Shown here: positions 57,258-64,000 of the stretch, piece after piece
Position numbering within the stretch: the first letter of the stretch is position 1
Layout of the letters: every line of letters starts with the position of its first letter
From: Sphingomonas morindae
Lineage (GTDB): Bacteria; Pseudomonadota; Alphaproteobacteria; Sphingomonadales; Sphingomonadaceae
Direction of reading: 5' to 3'
DNA: 64,000 nucleotides
Assembly: GCF_023822065.1 (NCBI RefSeq)
Contig: NZ_CP084930.1
Span: 2,000,001-2,064,000, forward strand
Position numbers and translations under genes: made by a program
Notes under the pieces: model-generated
What the model saw: only the letters and a program-made list of their open reading frames with translations
What the model was told of the DNA's origin: nothing
The model's database searches: none

Positions 57258-58847
57258 ATGTCCTATGTCTCGCATCTAAACGCCGCCCAGCGCCTGCGCG
57301 ACGCCCGTCCCGATTGGGACGGCATCTCTCCCGATGCGGTGGCGCGGATGCGCGTGCAGAACCGCTTCCCCACCGGGCTCGACATCGCCCGCCACACCGC
57401 CCGGCTGCTGCGCGAGGACATCGCCGCCTATGATGCCGATCCCGCCTGCTACACCCAGTCGCTGGGGGCGTGGCACGGCTTCATCGCCCAGCAGATGGTG
57501 ATCGCCATCAAGAAGCATTTCGGCACCACGCGGCGGCGCTATCTCTATCTCTCGGGCTGGATGGTGGCGGCGCTGCGCTCGCGCTTCGGGCCGCTGCCCG
57601 ATCAGTCGATGCACGAGAAGACGAGCGTGCCGGCGCTGATCGAGGAGATCTACACCTTTCTCCGTCAGGCCGATGCGCGCGAGCTCGGCCAGATGTTCCG
57701 CGATCTCGATGCCGCGCGCGCGTCGGGCGATGCCCTCGGCGCGCAGCGGCTGATCCGCGCGATCGACGCGCACGAAACGCATATCGTGCCGATCATCGCC
57801 GATATCGACGCCGGCTTCGGCAATGCCGAGGCCACCTATCTGCTCGCCAAGACGATGATCCAGGCGGGCGCCTGCGCGCTGCAGATCGAGAACCAGGTGT
57901 CGGACGAGAAGCAGTGCGGCCATCAGGACGGCAAGGTGACGGTGCCGCACGAGGAATTCCTCGCCAAGATCCGCGCCTGCCGCCACGCCTTTCTGGAGCT
58001 TGGCGTGGAGCAGGGGGTGATCGTCGCCCGCACCGATTCGCTGGGAGCGGGGCTCACCAAGCAGATCGCGCTCAGCCACCGGCCGGGCGATCTCGGTGAT
58101 CGCTACAACAGCTATCTCGCCTGCGATCCGGTGACGGACCTGGCCGAGCAGGAGGGCGCGGTGCTGCTAGTGCGCGACGGCGCGCTGGTGAAGCCGCGCC
58201 GCATCGCCTCCAACCTGTTCGAGTTCCGCCCGGGCAGCGGCGCCGACCGGTGCGTCCTGGACGGCATCGCCGCGCTCGACCATGGCGCCGATCTGCTGTG
58301 GATCGAGACGGAAAAGCCCGATGTCGCGCAGATCGCGGGCATGATGGACCGGATCCGCGCGGTGCGGCCGGACGCGCGGCTCGTCTACAATAATTCGCCC
58401 TCCTTCAACTGGACTCTGGCCTTCCGCCAGGCCGTGTTCGACGAGTGGCAGGCGGCCGGGCGCGATCTGTCCGGCTATGCGCGCGCGCAGCTGATGGCGC
58501 CCGACTATGACGGCACCGCGCTCGCCGAGGAGGCCGATGCGCGCATCCGCGCCTTTCAGCGCGAGGGCGCGGCGCGCGCGGGCATTTTCCACCACCTCAT
58601 CACCTTGCCCACCTATCACACCGCCGCGCTTTCCACCGACCGGCTGGTGCGCGACTATTTCGGCGCGGCGGCGATGCTCGGCTATGTCGCCGCCGTGCAG
58701 CGGCCGGAGATCCGCGAGGGCGTGGCCTGCGTCCGCCACCAGGCCATGGCGGGCTCCGATATCGGCGACGACCACAAGACCTATTTCGCCGGCGAGGCCG
58801 CGCTCAAGGCGGGCGGCGCGCTCAACACGATGAACCAGTTCGCCTGA
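57258..58847 (+). CDS. aceA: Isocitrate lyase
   Basis: A 529-residue enzyme of the glyoxylate cycle, splitting isocitrate to glyoxylate and succinate so that acetate or fatty acids can feed growth. The active-site motif is EKQCGH with Cys220, followed by ARTDSLGA and LVYNNSPSFNW. The length matches the longer isocitrate lyase class of Pseudomonas and sphingomonads. ATG 57258 has GGAGG seven bases upstream. Malate synthase is not in the window. Two inverted repeats upstream suggest regulation by carbon source. Confidence 0.96.
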   Translation: MSYVSHLNAAQRLRDARPDWDGISPDAVARMRVQNRFPTGLDIARHTARLLREDIAAYDADPACYTQSLGAWHGFIAQQMVIAIKKHFGTTRRRYLYLSGWMVAALRSRFGPLPDQSMHEKTSVPALIEEIYTFLRQADARELGQMFRDLDAARASGDALGAQRLIRAIDAHETHIVPIIADIDAGFGNAEATYLLAKTMIQAGACALQIENQVSDEKQCGHQDGKVTVPHEEFLAKIRACRHAFLELGVEQGVIVARTDSLGAGLTKQIALSHRPGDLGDRYNSYLACDPVTDLAEQEGAVLLVRDGALVKPRRIASNLFEFRPGSGADRCVLDGIAALDHGADLLWIETEKPDVAQIAGMMDRIRAVRPDARLVYNNSPSFNWTLAFRQAVFDEWQAAGRDLSGYARAQLMAPDYDGTALAEEADARIRAFQREGAARAGIFHHLITLPTYHTAALSTDRLVRDYFGAAAMLGYVAAVQRPEIREGVACVRHQAMAGSDIGDDHKTYFAGEAALKAGGALNTMNQFA

Positions 58848-58927
58848 GGGCGGGGCGGGGCGACGCGGGGCGCGGCCGTCCGCCCGGACCGGGCGCCGCG
58901 CCACCTCCGCCCGTCGAGCGGCCGCGC

Positions 58928-58955
58928 CCGCCGGCGGAACGCTTGCCGCCGGCGG
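58928..58955. terminator. Hairpin downstream of aceA
   Basis: The palindrome CCGCCGGCGG occurs twice (58928-58937 and 58946-58955) with AACGCTTG between, so the copies can pair as a 10-bp stem with an 8-base loop. No T-run; terminator role is suggested by its place after aceA. Confidence 0.4.
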
Positions 58956-58991
58956 CCGGTTGAGCGGCGTGACAAGCGAGAGGAAGATGCC

Positions 58992-59381
58992 ATGTCCGTC
59001 CGGAAGATGATTGCGCTGCACCCCAATGCGGCGGGCCATGCCAACGAGCCGATGGCGACGGCCGCCAAGCACGCCATGTATTGCGCGCTGTTCTGCACCT
59101 CCTGCGCCGATGCCTGTTCCGCCGAGCCGATGGACATGAGCCAGTGCATCCGGACCTGTCTGGATTGCGCCGATGTCTGCACCGCCGCCGCCAAGCTCGC
59201 CGCGCGCCAGACCGGCGACGACGCCGCCATGCTGCGCACCATGCTCACCGCCTGCATCGAGGCGTGCGAGATCTGCGCGGCCGAGTGCGACACGCACGAT
59301 CACGAACATTGCCGCCTGTGCGCCACCATGTGCCGCGAATGCGCCGAGGATTGCCGCCGCGCGCGCAGCACGCTGAACTGA
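58992..59381 (+). CDS. Four-helix cysteine-rich copper-storage-like protein (Csp/DUF326)
   Basis: A 129-residue protein with 17 cysteines in four repeats of the form CxxxCxxCxxxC (CALFCTSCADAC, CIRTCLDCADVC, CIEACEICAAEC, then CRLCATMCRECAEDC), the pattern of copper storage proteins whose four-helix bundle is filled with Cu(I)-thiolates. There is no signal peptide, so it should be the cytosolic Csp3-like type. His residues at the N terminus and in CDTHDHEHC may help metal entry. No copper exporter or regulator is adjacent. Stands alone before tRNA-Gly. Confidence 0.88.
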   Translation: MSVRKMIALHPNAAGHANEPMATAAKHAMYCALFCTSCADACSAEPMDMSQCIRTCLDCADVCTAAAKLAARQTGDDAAMLRTMLTACIEACEICAAECDTHDHEHCRLCATMCRECAEDCRRARSTLN

Positions 59382-59513
59382 GACCGCAGGGAGGGGCGCC
59401 CCCGGCATTGACCGCAAGGCCCCGCCTGTGGCACTCGGCATGCCGATCGGTGGCGCCGGCCCGGCGCCCCGATTGCCGTGGCGTCGCTCTCAAGGCGCAC
59501 GCCACACAAGGGC

Positions 59514-59587
59514 GCGGGTGTAGCTCAATGGTAGAGCAGAAGCCTTCCAAGCTTACGACGAGGGTTCGATTCCCTTCACCCGCTCCA
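59514..59587 (+). tRNA. tRNA-Gly (anticodon TCC)
   Basis: A 74-base cloverleaf: acceptor GCGGGTG/CACCCGC, D arm AGCTCAATGGTAGAGC, anticodon loop CTTCCAA (anticodon TCC), T arm GGTTCGATTCC and encoded CCA at the end. Confidence 0.95.
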
Positions 59588-59590
59588 CCT

Positions 59591-59608
59591 CCCGCCGCCG
59601 GCGGCGGG
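59591..59608. terminator. GC palindrome after tRNA-Gly
   Basis: CCCGCCGCC-GGCGGCGGG is a perfect 9-bp palindrome three bases after the tRNA. Without loop or T-run it is a weak terminator or processing signal candidate. Confidence 0.3.
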
Positions 59609-59729
59609 GCGGACTGAGGCCGCCGCAGCGCGCCTTTGAGCGCGATATTCTTAATTCCTGCCAGCGCCTTAACCATCGAGTAAGGGCTCGGAGATAGAGC
59701 CGATCCGCACAACAGCGGCGGATCCCAGA

Positions 59730-60248
59730 GTGACGTTCAACAAGGTCGGCATCGTGGCCCTCGCGGCGAGTGCAGTGGGGGCGCCATGCGCCGCCGCCTC
59801 GTTCAACCTACCCGTCGCGGCGCGGGTCATCGGCTTTGTTCAGCCGCCGCCGAGCGGCGTCGTGCTCGCGGGGATCGTCTACGAACCCGGCAACGCGGCG
59901 TCCGAGGAGGAGGCCGCGCTGATCGAGCAGCAGCTCGCCGCCATGCCGGCCATCGGCCATGCCACGATCAAGGGGCGCCGGGTCTCGGCCGCCAACCTTG
60001 GCGGCCTCGCCGGCACGCGCGTCGCCTTCGTCACCGCGGGCGTGCGCAACCAGCAGCAGCTGGGCGAGTGGGCCGCGCACAATGGCCTGCTCACCATCAC
60101 CTCCGATCTCGCCTGCGTCGAGGCGGCGCGCTGCGCGGTGGCGGTCTCGTCCGCCGCCCGTACCCAGATCACCGTCAGCCGTGCCGCCGTGAAGGCCGCC
60201 GGCCTGCGCTTCGGCTCCGCCTTCCTCATGCTCGTCAAGGAACTCTGA
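59730..60248 (+). CDS. YfiR-like (DUF4154) periplasmic protein
   Basis: A 172-residue protein with a signal peptide (VALAASAVGAPCAAAS). The mature part, ending GLLTITSDLACVEAARCAVAV ... AAVKAAGLRFGSAFLMLVKEL, fits the DUF4154 family, in which Pseudomonas YfiR is the periplasmic partner that holds the diguanylate cyclase YfiN in check; two cysteines (ACVEAARC) could form a disulfide. GTG 59730 is used; no strong ribosome site is seen. It lies one base before the receptor gene, and the next protein has a HAMP-type layout, as YfiN does. Confidence 0.7.
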   Translation: MTFNKVGIVALAASAVGAPCAAASFNLPVAARVIGFVQPPPSGVVLAGIVYEPGNAASEEEAALIEQQLAAMPAIGHATIKGRRVSAANLGGLAGTRVAFVTAGVRNQQQLGEWAAHNGLLTITSDLACVEAARCAVAVSSAARTQITVSRAAVKAAGLRFGSAFLMLVKEL

Positions 60249-60249
60249 G

Positions 60250-62298
60250 ATGCCCCGCGTCTCCTGCTGTCTCGGTGTCGCGGCGGCGCTGTTGCTCCCC
60301 TCGGGCGCCGGCATGGCCCAGATCGTCGATCACGCCGCGCTCGAGGCCACGCTCGGCGAAACGGTGACGACCAGTGTCACGGGCTCGCCCGAACGCGCCT
60401 CCGACGCGCCGGCCTCGCTGACGATCATCTCGCACGAGGAGATCGCCCGCTCGCCGGCGCGCAGCGTTCCCGATCTGCTCAAGGCCTATGCCGGGGTCGA
60501 GGTGACGCGCTGGACGGCCGGCCAGAGCGATGTCGCCGTCCGCGGCGGCGTGCAGACCTACAACGCCCGGCTTCTGGTGCTGGTGGACGGCCGCCAGGTC
60601 TATCTCGATCACTATGGCATGACCGACTGGAACCTGTTGGGCATCCAGCTGGAAGACATTCAGCAGATCGAGCTGGTGCGCGGCCCGGCCAGCGCGCTGT
60701 TCGGCTTCAACGCCGCCGATGGCGTGGTCAACATCATCACGCGCAACGCGCTGGGCGATCGCTCGGCGGCGATCACCGCCGAAGGCGGCACGCATGGCTA
60801 TGGCCGCGTCGCCGGGTCGCTGATCCTGCCGCTCGCCGACCGGTTGGGGCTGCGCCTGTCCGGCGGCCATCAGCGCGAGGATGAGCGGGCGATCCCCGAC
60901 CGCTTCTATGCGCCGCCCACCATCCCCGCCACCACCGCCGACCAGGCGGCCGCCACGCTCGCCTTCGCCCCGGACGGGGCGACGCGGATCGAGCTGAATG
61001 GCGGCTGGGCGGCCAATCGCCAGCTCGAATTCCTGCCCAGCCAGATCCTGACGGTGCAGCGCTTCCAGAGCGAGACGGCGGGCGTGCTGGTGGATCACGA
61101 TACGCCGTTGGGCAGCCTGACCGGCCATGGCTATGTCAATTGGCTGAACGCCGACTATGGCGTGACGACCCCGCCCGACAGCCCGTTCGGCGCGGTCGCG
61201 GCGTTGCGCGCGCGCAATCGCACGGCGGTGCTCGACGGCGCCGCGCTGATCCGGCTGACCGACGTGAACACGCTGCGGATCGAGGGCGAATATCGCAACA
61301 ACCAGCTCCATTCCGGCCGGCTCTTCTCGCCGCGCATCGGCTATCAGATCGCGGCGGCGAGCGGGATGCTCGATCTCCACCCGACCGACCATATCGGGCT
61401 GACGCTGGCGGCGCGCGTCGATCATAGCTGGCTCGACCAGGGCGGCGCTGCGGTGCTTCCGCAGATCGACATGGCGTCCGCCTATCATCGCGCCTTCACC
61501 CAGGCGAGCTTCAACCTCGCCGTCACCGCGCGGATCGGCAGCGCCGGTCAGCTGCGCGTCAATGGCGGCAAGGGCGTGCAATCGCCCTCGCTGATCAGCT
61601 ACGGCCTGCGGGTGATGGTGCCGGCCGACGATACGCCGGTGCCCGTCTTCCTCTCCGGCGATCCGCGGCTGCGGCCCGTCGCGGTGTGGAGCGGCGAGAT
61701 CGGCTATAATCAGCGGATCGGCGGCCTCACCGTCGATGCCGGCGTCTTCTACAACCACACCGCCCATGCGATCGCGTCGCCGGGCGATCCGATCGAGCTT
61801 AGCTTCGTCCTCTCGCCCACGCCGGCGGCCTTTGCGCGCTTCGCCAATGTCGGATCGTTCGATACCTATGGCCTCGCTTTGTCCGCCTCGGGCCGGCTGC
61901 TGCAGCGGCTCGGCTGGAAGGTCAATTACAGCTGGCTGGGCGTGGACCAGGATCTGCCGGCGGATCGCACCCCCTATACCTATGCGCTGTCGCCGCGGCT
62001 CACCACGCCGCGTCATGTCGCCAATCTGTCGCTCGATTATCAGCGCGGCCGTTGGTCGCTGAGCGCGCTCGGCCATTATGCCTCGGCCACGCGGCAATTC
62101 GCGTTCGATCCCGCCACCAGCCTGCTGGTGGTCGGCGTGCCGGGCGCGGTCACGCTGGACGCCAAGTCCGGCTTCGTCGTGTCGCCGCATCTCACCGCCT
62201 ATGTCGCGGGCGAGAATCTGGGCGCGGCGCGCGGCGCCTATGGCTCGCCGATCCCCGCCGACCGGCGCGTGCGGGGCGGCGTGAGCATAAGGTTGTGA
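60250..62298 (+). CDS. TonB-dependent outer membrane receptor
   Basis: A 682-residue outer membrane protein. Signal peptide ([16 protein letters not shown]), then a plug domain: [49 protein letters not shown] and [15 protein letters not shown]. The rest is beta-barrel strands ending in the aromatic-poor [10 protein letters not shown]. Such receptors take up siderophores, vitamins or glycans through TonB; nothing here shows the ligand. It starts one base after the YfiR-like gene and overlaps the chemoreceptor-like gene, so the three are co-expressed. Confidence 0.92.
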   Translation: MPRVSCCLGVAAALLLPSGAGMAQIVDHAALEATLGETVTTSVTGSPERASDAPASLTIISHEEIARSPARSVPDLLKAYAGVEVTRWTAGQSDVAVRGGVQTYNARLLVLVDGRQVYLDHYGMTDWNLLGIQLEDIQQIELVRGPASALFGFNAADGVVNIITRNALGDRSAAITAEGGTHGYGRVAGSLILPLADRLGLRLSGGHQREDERAIPDRFYAPPTIPATTADQAAATLAFAPDGATRIELNGGWAANRQLEFLPSQILTVQRFQSETAGVLVDHDTPLGSLTGHGYVNWLNADYGVTTPPDSPFGAVAALRARNRTAVLDGAALIRLTDVNTLRIEGEYRNNQLHSGRLFSPRIGYQIAAASGMLDLHPTDHIGLTLAARVDHSWLDQGGAAVLPQIDMASAYHRAFTQASFNLAVTARIGSAGQLRVNGGKGVQSPSLISYGLRVMVPADDTPVPVFLSGDPRLRPVAVWSGEIGYNQRIGGLTVDAGVFYNHTAHAIASPGDPIELSFVLSPTPAAFARFANVGSFDTYGLALSASGRLLQRLGWKVNYSWLGVDQDLPADRTPYTYALSPRLTTPRHVANLSLDYQRGRWSLSALGHYASATRQFAFDPATSLLVVGVPGAVTLDAKSGFVVSPHLTAYVAGENLGAARGAYGSPIPADRRVRGGVSIRL

Positions 62299-64000
62299 CC
62301 CGGCGCGCGCGGCTTGTCGCGCGGCTGGAGCGCCGGCTCCAGCTCGAGGATTGGCCGCTGCTGATCAAGTTCGGCGCGGCGCCCTCGGTGATGCTGCTGC
62401 TGTTCGTGCTCGCCTCCGCGATCAGCATCGCGGCCTTGCTCTATGCGCAACACGCGGCCAGCACGGTGGCCGAACGCGACATGACGATCGTGGCGGGGCT
62501 GAGCGCGACCTCGGCCCAGTTCGAACATGCGGACGGCGATCTCTACAGGCTGCTCGTGGAGAAGGCCGCGGGCAGCGCGCCCGATGTGGCGCGGCGGAGT
62601 GCCGCCATCCAGAAGCGGATCGCCCATGTGCGCGGCAATCTGAAGGCGGTCGAGCCGCTGCTCCTGCCTGCGGACCAGCGCCGCCTGCGCGGCGCGATCG
62701 AGCAGATCGACCGCTATGGCGAGGCCGTGACGGTGGTCTCCTCCATGCTCGATGTCGATTTCGCCGCCAGCGCGGCGATGCTGGCGCCGTTCCGCGCCAA
62801 TGCCGATCATGTGCTGCACGACGTGTCCGATCTCGCGCGGAACGGCGTGACGGCGGCGCGGGACCGGGCCGCCGCGGCGGCGGCGCGGACGCGCTGGCTG
62901 GTGGGCCTTGTGCTCGGCTCGGTGGTGCTGTTGATCCTGTTCGGCCTCACCGCCCCCTGGCTGATCGCCCAGGCGACGACACGCTCGATCCTGCGTATCG
63001 CGGAAGCGACCGAAATGGTGGCGGCTGGTCACCTCGATCTCGATCTGGTGCCCCTGGCGCGCCGCGACGAACTTCAGGCGATCGTGCGTGCGCTCGGCAC
63101 CTTCCGCGACCAGGCGCTCGCCAAGGAGGCGCTGGAGCGCGCCGCCCGCGAGGAGGAGCGCCGGCACCAGCAGCAGGTCGCCGATGCCGCGGCCAGCAAC
63201 ACGCGCGAGCGTTCCGCCATGCTGGCCTCGCTCAGCCACGCCTTCGAAACCAAGGTGCGGACGATGATCGCCGAGGCTTCGACGACGATGGCGCGGGTCG
63301 AGGCCCATGCCGGCGATCTCGGCCGTGTCCTTGCCACCGCCAACCGTCTGGCGGCGTTGCTGGAAGAGATGGCGGCCGCCTTTGTCGAGGAGATGCATCT
63401 GGCGGATAGCGCGACCGGGGCGTTGACCGGCGCCATTCGCAGCATCGACCAGGAGGTGGAACATCTCAGCGGGGCGGCGACCGCGCTGCTGGCCCGGGCC
63501 GAAACGGCGCGGGCCGAAGTGGGCGGTTCGGAACAGCGCGCCGCCGAGGTCCAGCGCGTCGTCGGCGTGATCGATTCCATAGCCCGGCAGACCAATTTGC
63601 TGGCGCTCAACGCCACGATCGAGGCCGCGCGCTATGGCTCGGAGGGGCGGGGCTTCGCGGTCGTGGCGGGCGAGATCAAGGCGCTCGCGCAGCGAACCGG
63701 CCAGTCGACCGGGCAGGTCCGCGCGCAGGTGCGCGAAGTGCAGGAGGGCGTGTCGCGCGTGGTGAGCGAGACCGACCAGCTCGCCGCTCTGATCGAGGCG
63801 ATGGAGCGTGCGGCCGCGCGCGTGTCGGCGGTCTCGCGCGATCAGGCGCGCAGCACCAACCTGATCGACGATCGCATCGCGGCGGTTCGCAGCCGGGTCG
63901 GCGGGCTTTCGAGCATGAGCGCCGATATTCGCACGGCGGCCGATGGCAATGCCGAGAGTCTGCTCGCGCTGCGCGCCGCCAGTGCGGCGCTTCAGGACAC
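62295..64000 (+). CDS. Methyl-accepting chemotaxis-like transducer, 3' end cut
   Basis: An open frame of 568 codons to the window edge, with a GTG start overlapping the receptor stop (GTGA). The first membrane segment is at about residues 30-50, a periplasmic part of about 150 residues follows, the second segment is at 199-222, then a HAMP-like region. The signalling tip reads [20 protein letters not shown] and [15 protein letters not shown] near residues 435-470, the chemoreceptor hairpin signature. It should pass a periplasmic signal to CheA/CheW. Being coupled to a YfiR-like protein and a TonB receptor, it may sense the receptor's cargo. Confidence 0.85.
   Translation, partial: MTRRARLVARLERRLQLEDWPLLIKFGAAPSVMLLLFVLASAISIAALLYAQHAASTVAERDMTIVAGLSATSAQFEHADGDLYRLLVEKAAGSAPDVARRSAAIQKRIAHVRGNLKAVEPLLLPADQRRLRGAIEQIDRYGEAVTVVSSMLDVDFAASAAMLAPFRANADHVLHDVSDLARNGVTAARDRAAAAAARTRWLVGLVLGSVVLLILFGLTAPWLIAQATTRSILRIAEATEMVAAGHLDLDLVPLARRDELQAIVRALGTFRDQALAKEALERAAREEERRHQQQVADAAASNTRERSAMLASLSHAFETKVRTMIAEASTTMARVEAHAGDLGRVLATANRLAALLEEMAAAFVEEMHLADSATGALTGAIRSIDQEVEHLSGAATALLARAETARAEVGGSEQRAAEVQRVVGVIDSIARQTNLLALNATIEAARYGSEGRGFAVVAGEIKALAQRTGQSTGQVRAQVREVQEGVSRVVSETDQLAALIEAMERAAARVSAVSRDQARSTNLIDDRIAAVRSRVGGLSSMSADIRTAADGNAESLLALRAASAALQD

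Noticed and set aside
59586-59610. True rho-independent terminator after tRNA-Gly
   Set aside because: The palindrome has no loop and no T-run; kept only as a weak candidate feature.

Overview
The window reads as the chromosome of a high-GC alphaproteobacterium of the Sphingomonadales. The evidence is the order ubiB-ubiE-mutM-rpsT-dnaA, a full hopanoid (hpn) locus of the Zymomonas/Sphingomonas type, the ~529-residue class of isocitrate lyase, and dense operons with 4-bp start/stop overlaps. The organism cannot be named from the sequence alone.

Layout. (1) Bases 1 to about 8,960 are the right part of an integrated phage-like element. It holds a HIRAN protein cut by the window edge, a run of small overlapping phage genes (coiled coil, membrane, HNH-like, PP-loop/PAPS-reductase-like, DUF1488-like, ASCH-like, zinc protein, Rmf/CrpP-like) and a tyrosine recombinase. 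Beyond the integrase lie two lower-GC cargo genes, an AAA+/STAND-like ATPase and a NYN-domain putative nuclease. The element ends at the 3' end of tRNA-Arg(CCG), a classic attachment site; the other end is outside the window. (2) 9.1-20.7 kb is housekeeping: an acyl-CoA hydratase-like gene, ilvD, ubiB, ubiE, mutM, rpsT, dnaA, ubiA, pmbA/tldE and a cysQ-like phosphatase. (3) 20.7-36.8 kb is the hopanoid locus: hpnI-hpnJ-hpnK-diiron protein-hpnL leftward, hpnA-B-C-D-E-F-G rightward, ispH-hpnH leftward, and hpnM rightward. It covers squalene synthesis (C, D, E), cyclisation (F), side-chain addition (H, G), cyclitol-ether head-group construction (I, J, K) and envelope functions (L, M), plus the isoprenoid enzyme IspH. 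(4) 36.8-54.3 kb is glycogen and trehalose metabolism: leftward glgC-glgA followed by a hybrid histidine kinase, an MFS transporter and a DUF2141 protein; rightward glgB-glgX-treZ-malQ-treY. ADP-glucose becomes glycogen, which is debranched, remodelled and turned into trehalose. (5) 54.3-64 kb is mixed: two pirins, a CorA-type channel, isocitrate lyase behind two inverted repeats, a cysteine-repeat copper-storage-like protein, tRNA-Gly(TCC), and an operon of YfiR-like periplasmic protein, TonB-dependent receptor and chemoreceptor-like protein (cut by the window edge).

The parts most likely to hold something undescribed are the ATPase + NYN cargo pair at the integrase/attachment end, the conserved-looking diiron protein inside the hpnIJK-L operon, and the YfiR-receptor-chemoreceptor operon. 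No CRISPR array, rRNA or insertion sequence was seen. Start codons were chosen mainly from Shine-Dalgarno spacing and overlap with the upstream gene, so several differ from the longest possible open frame.
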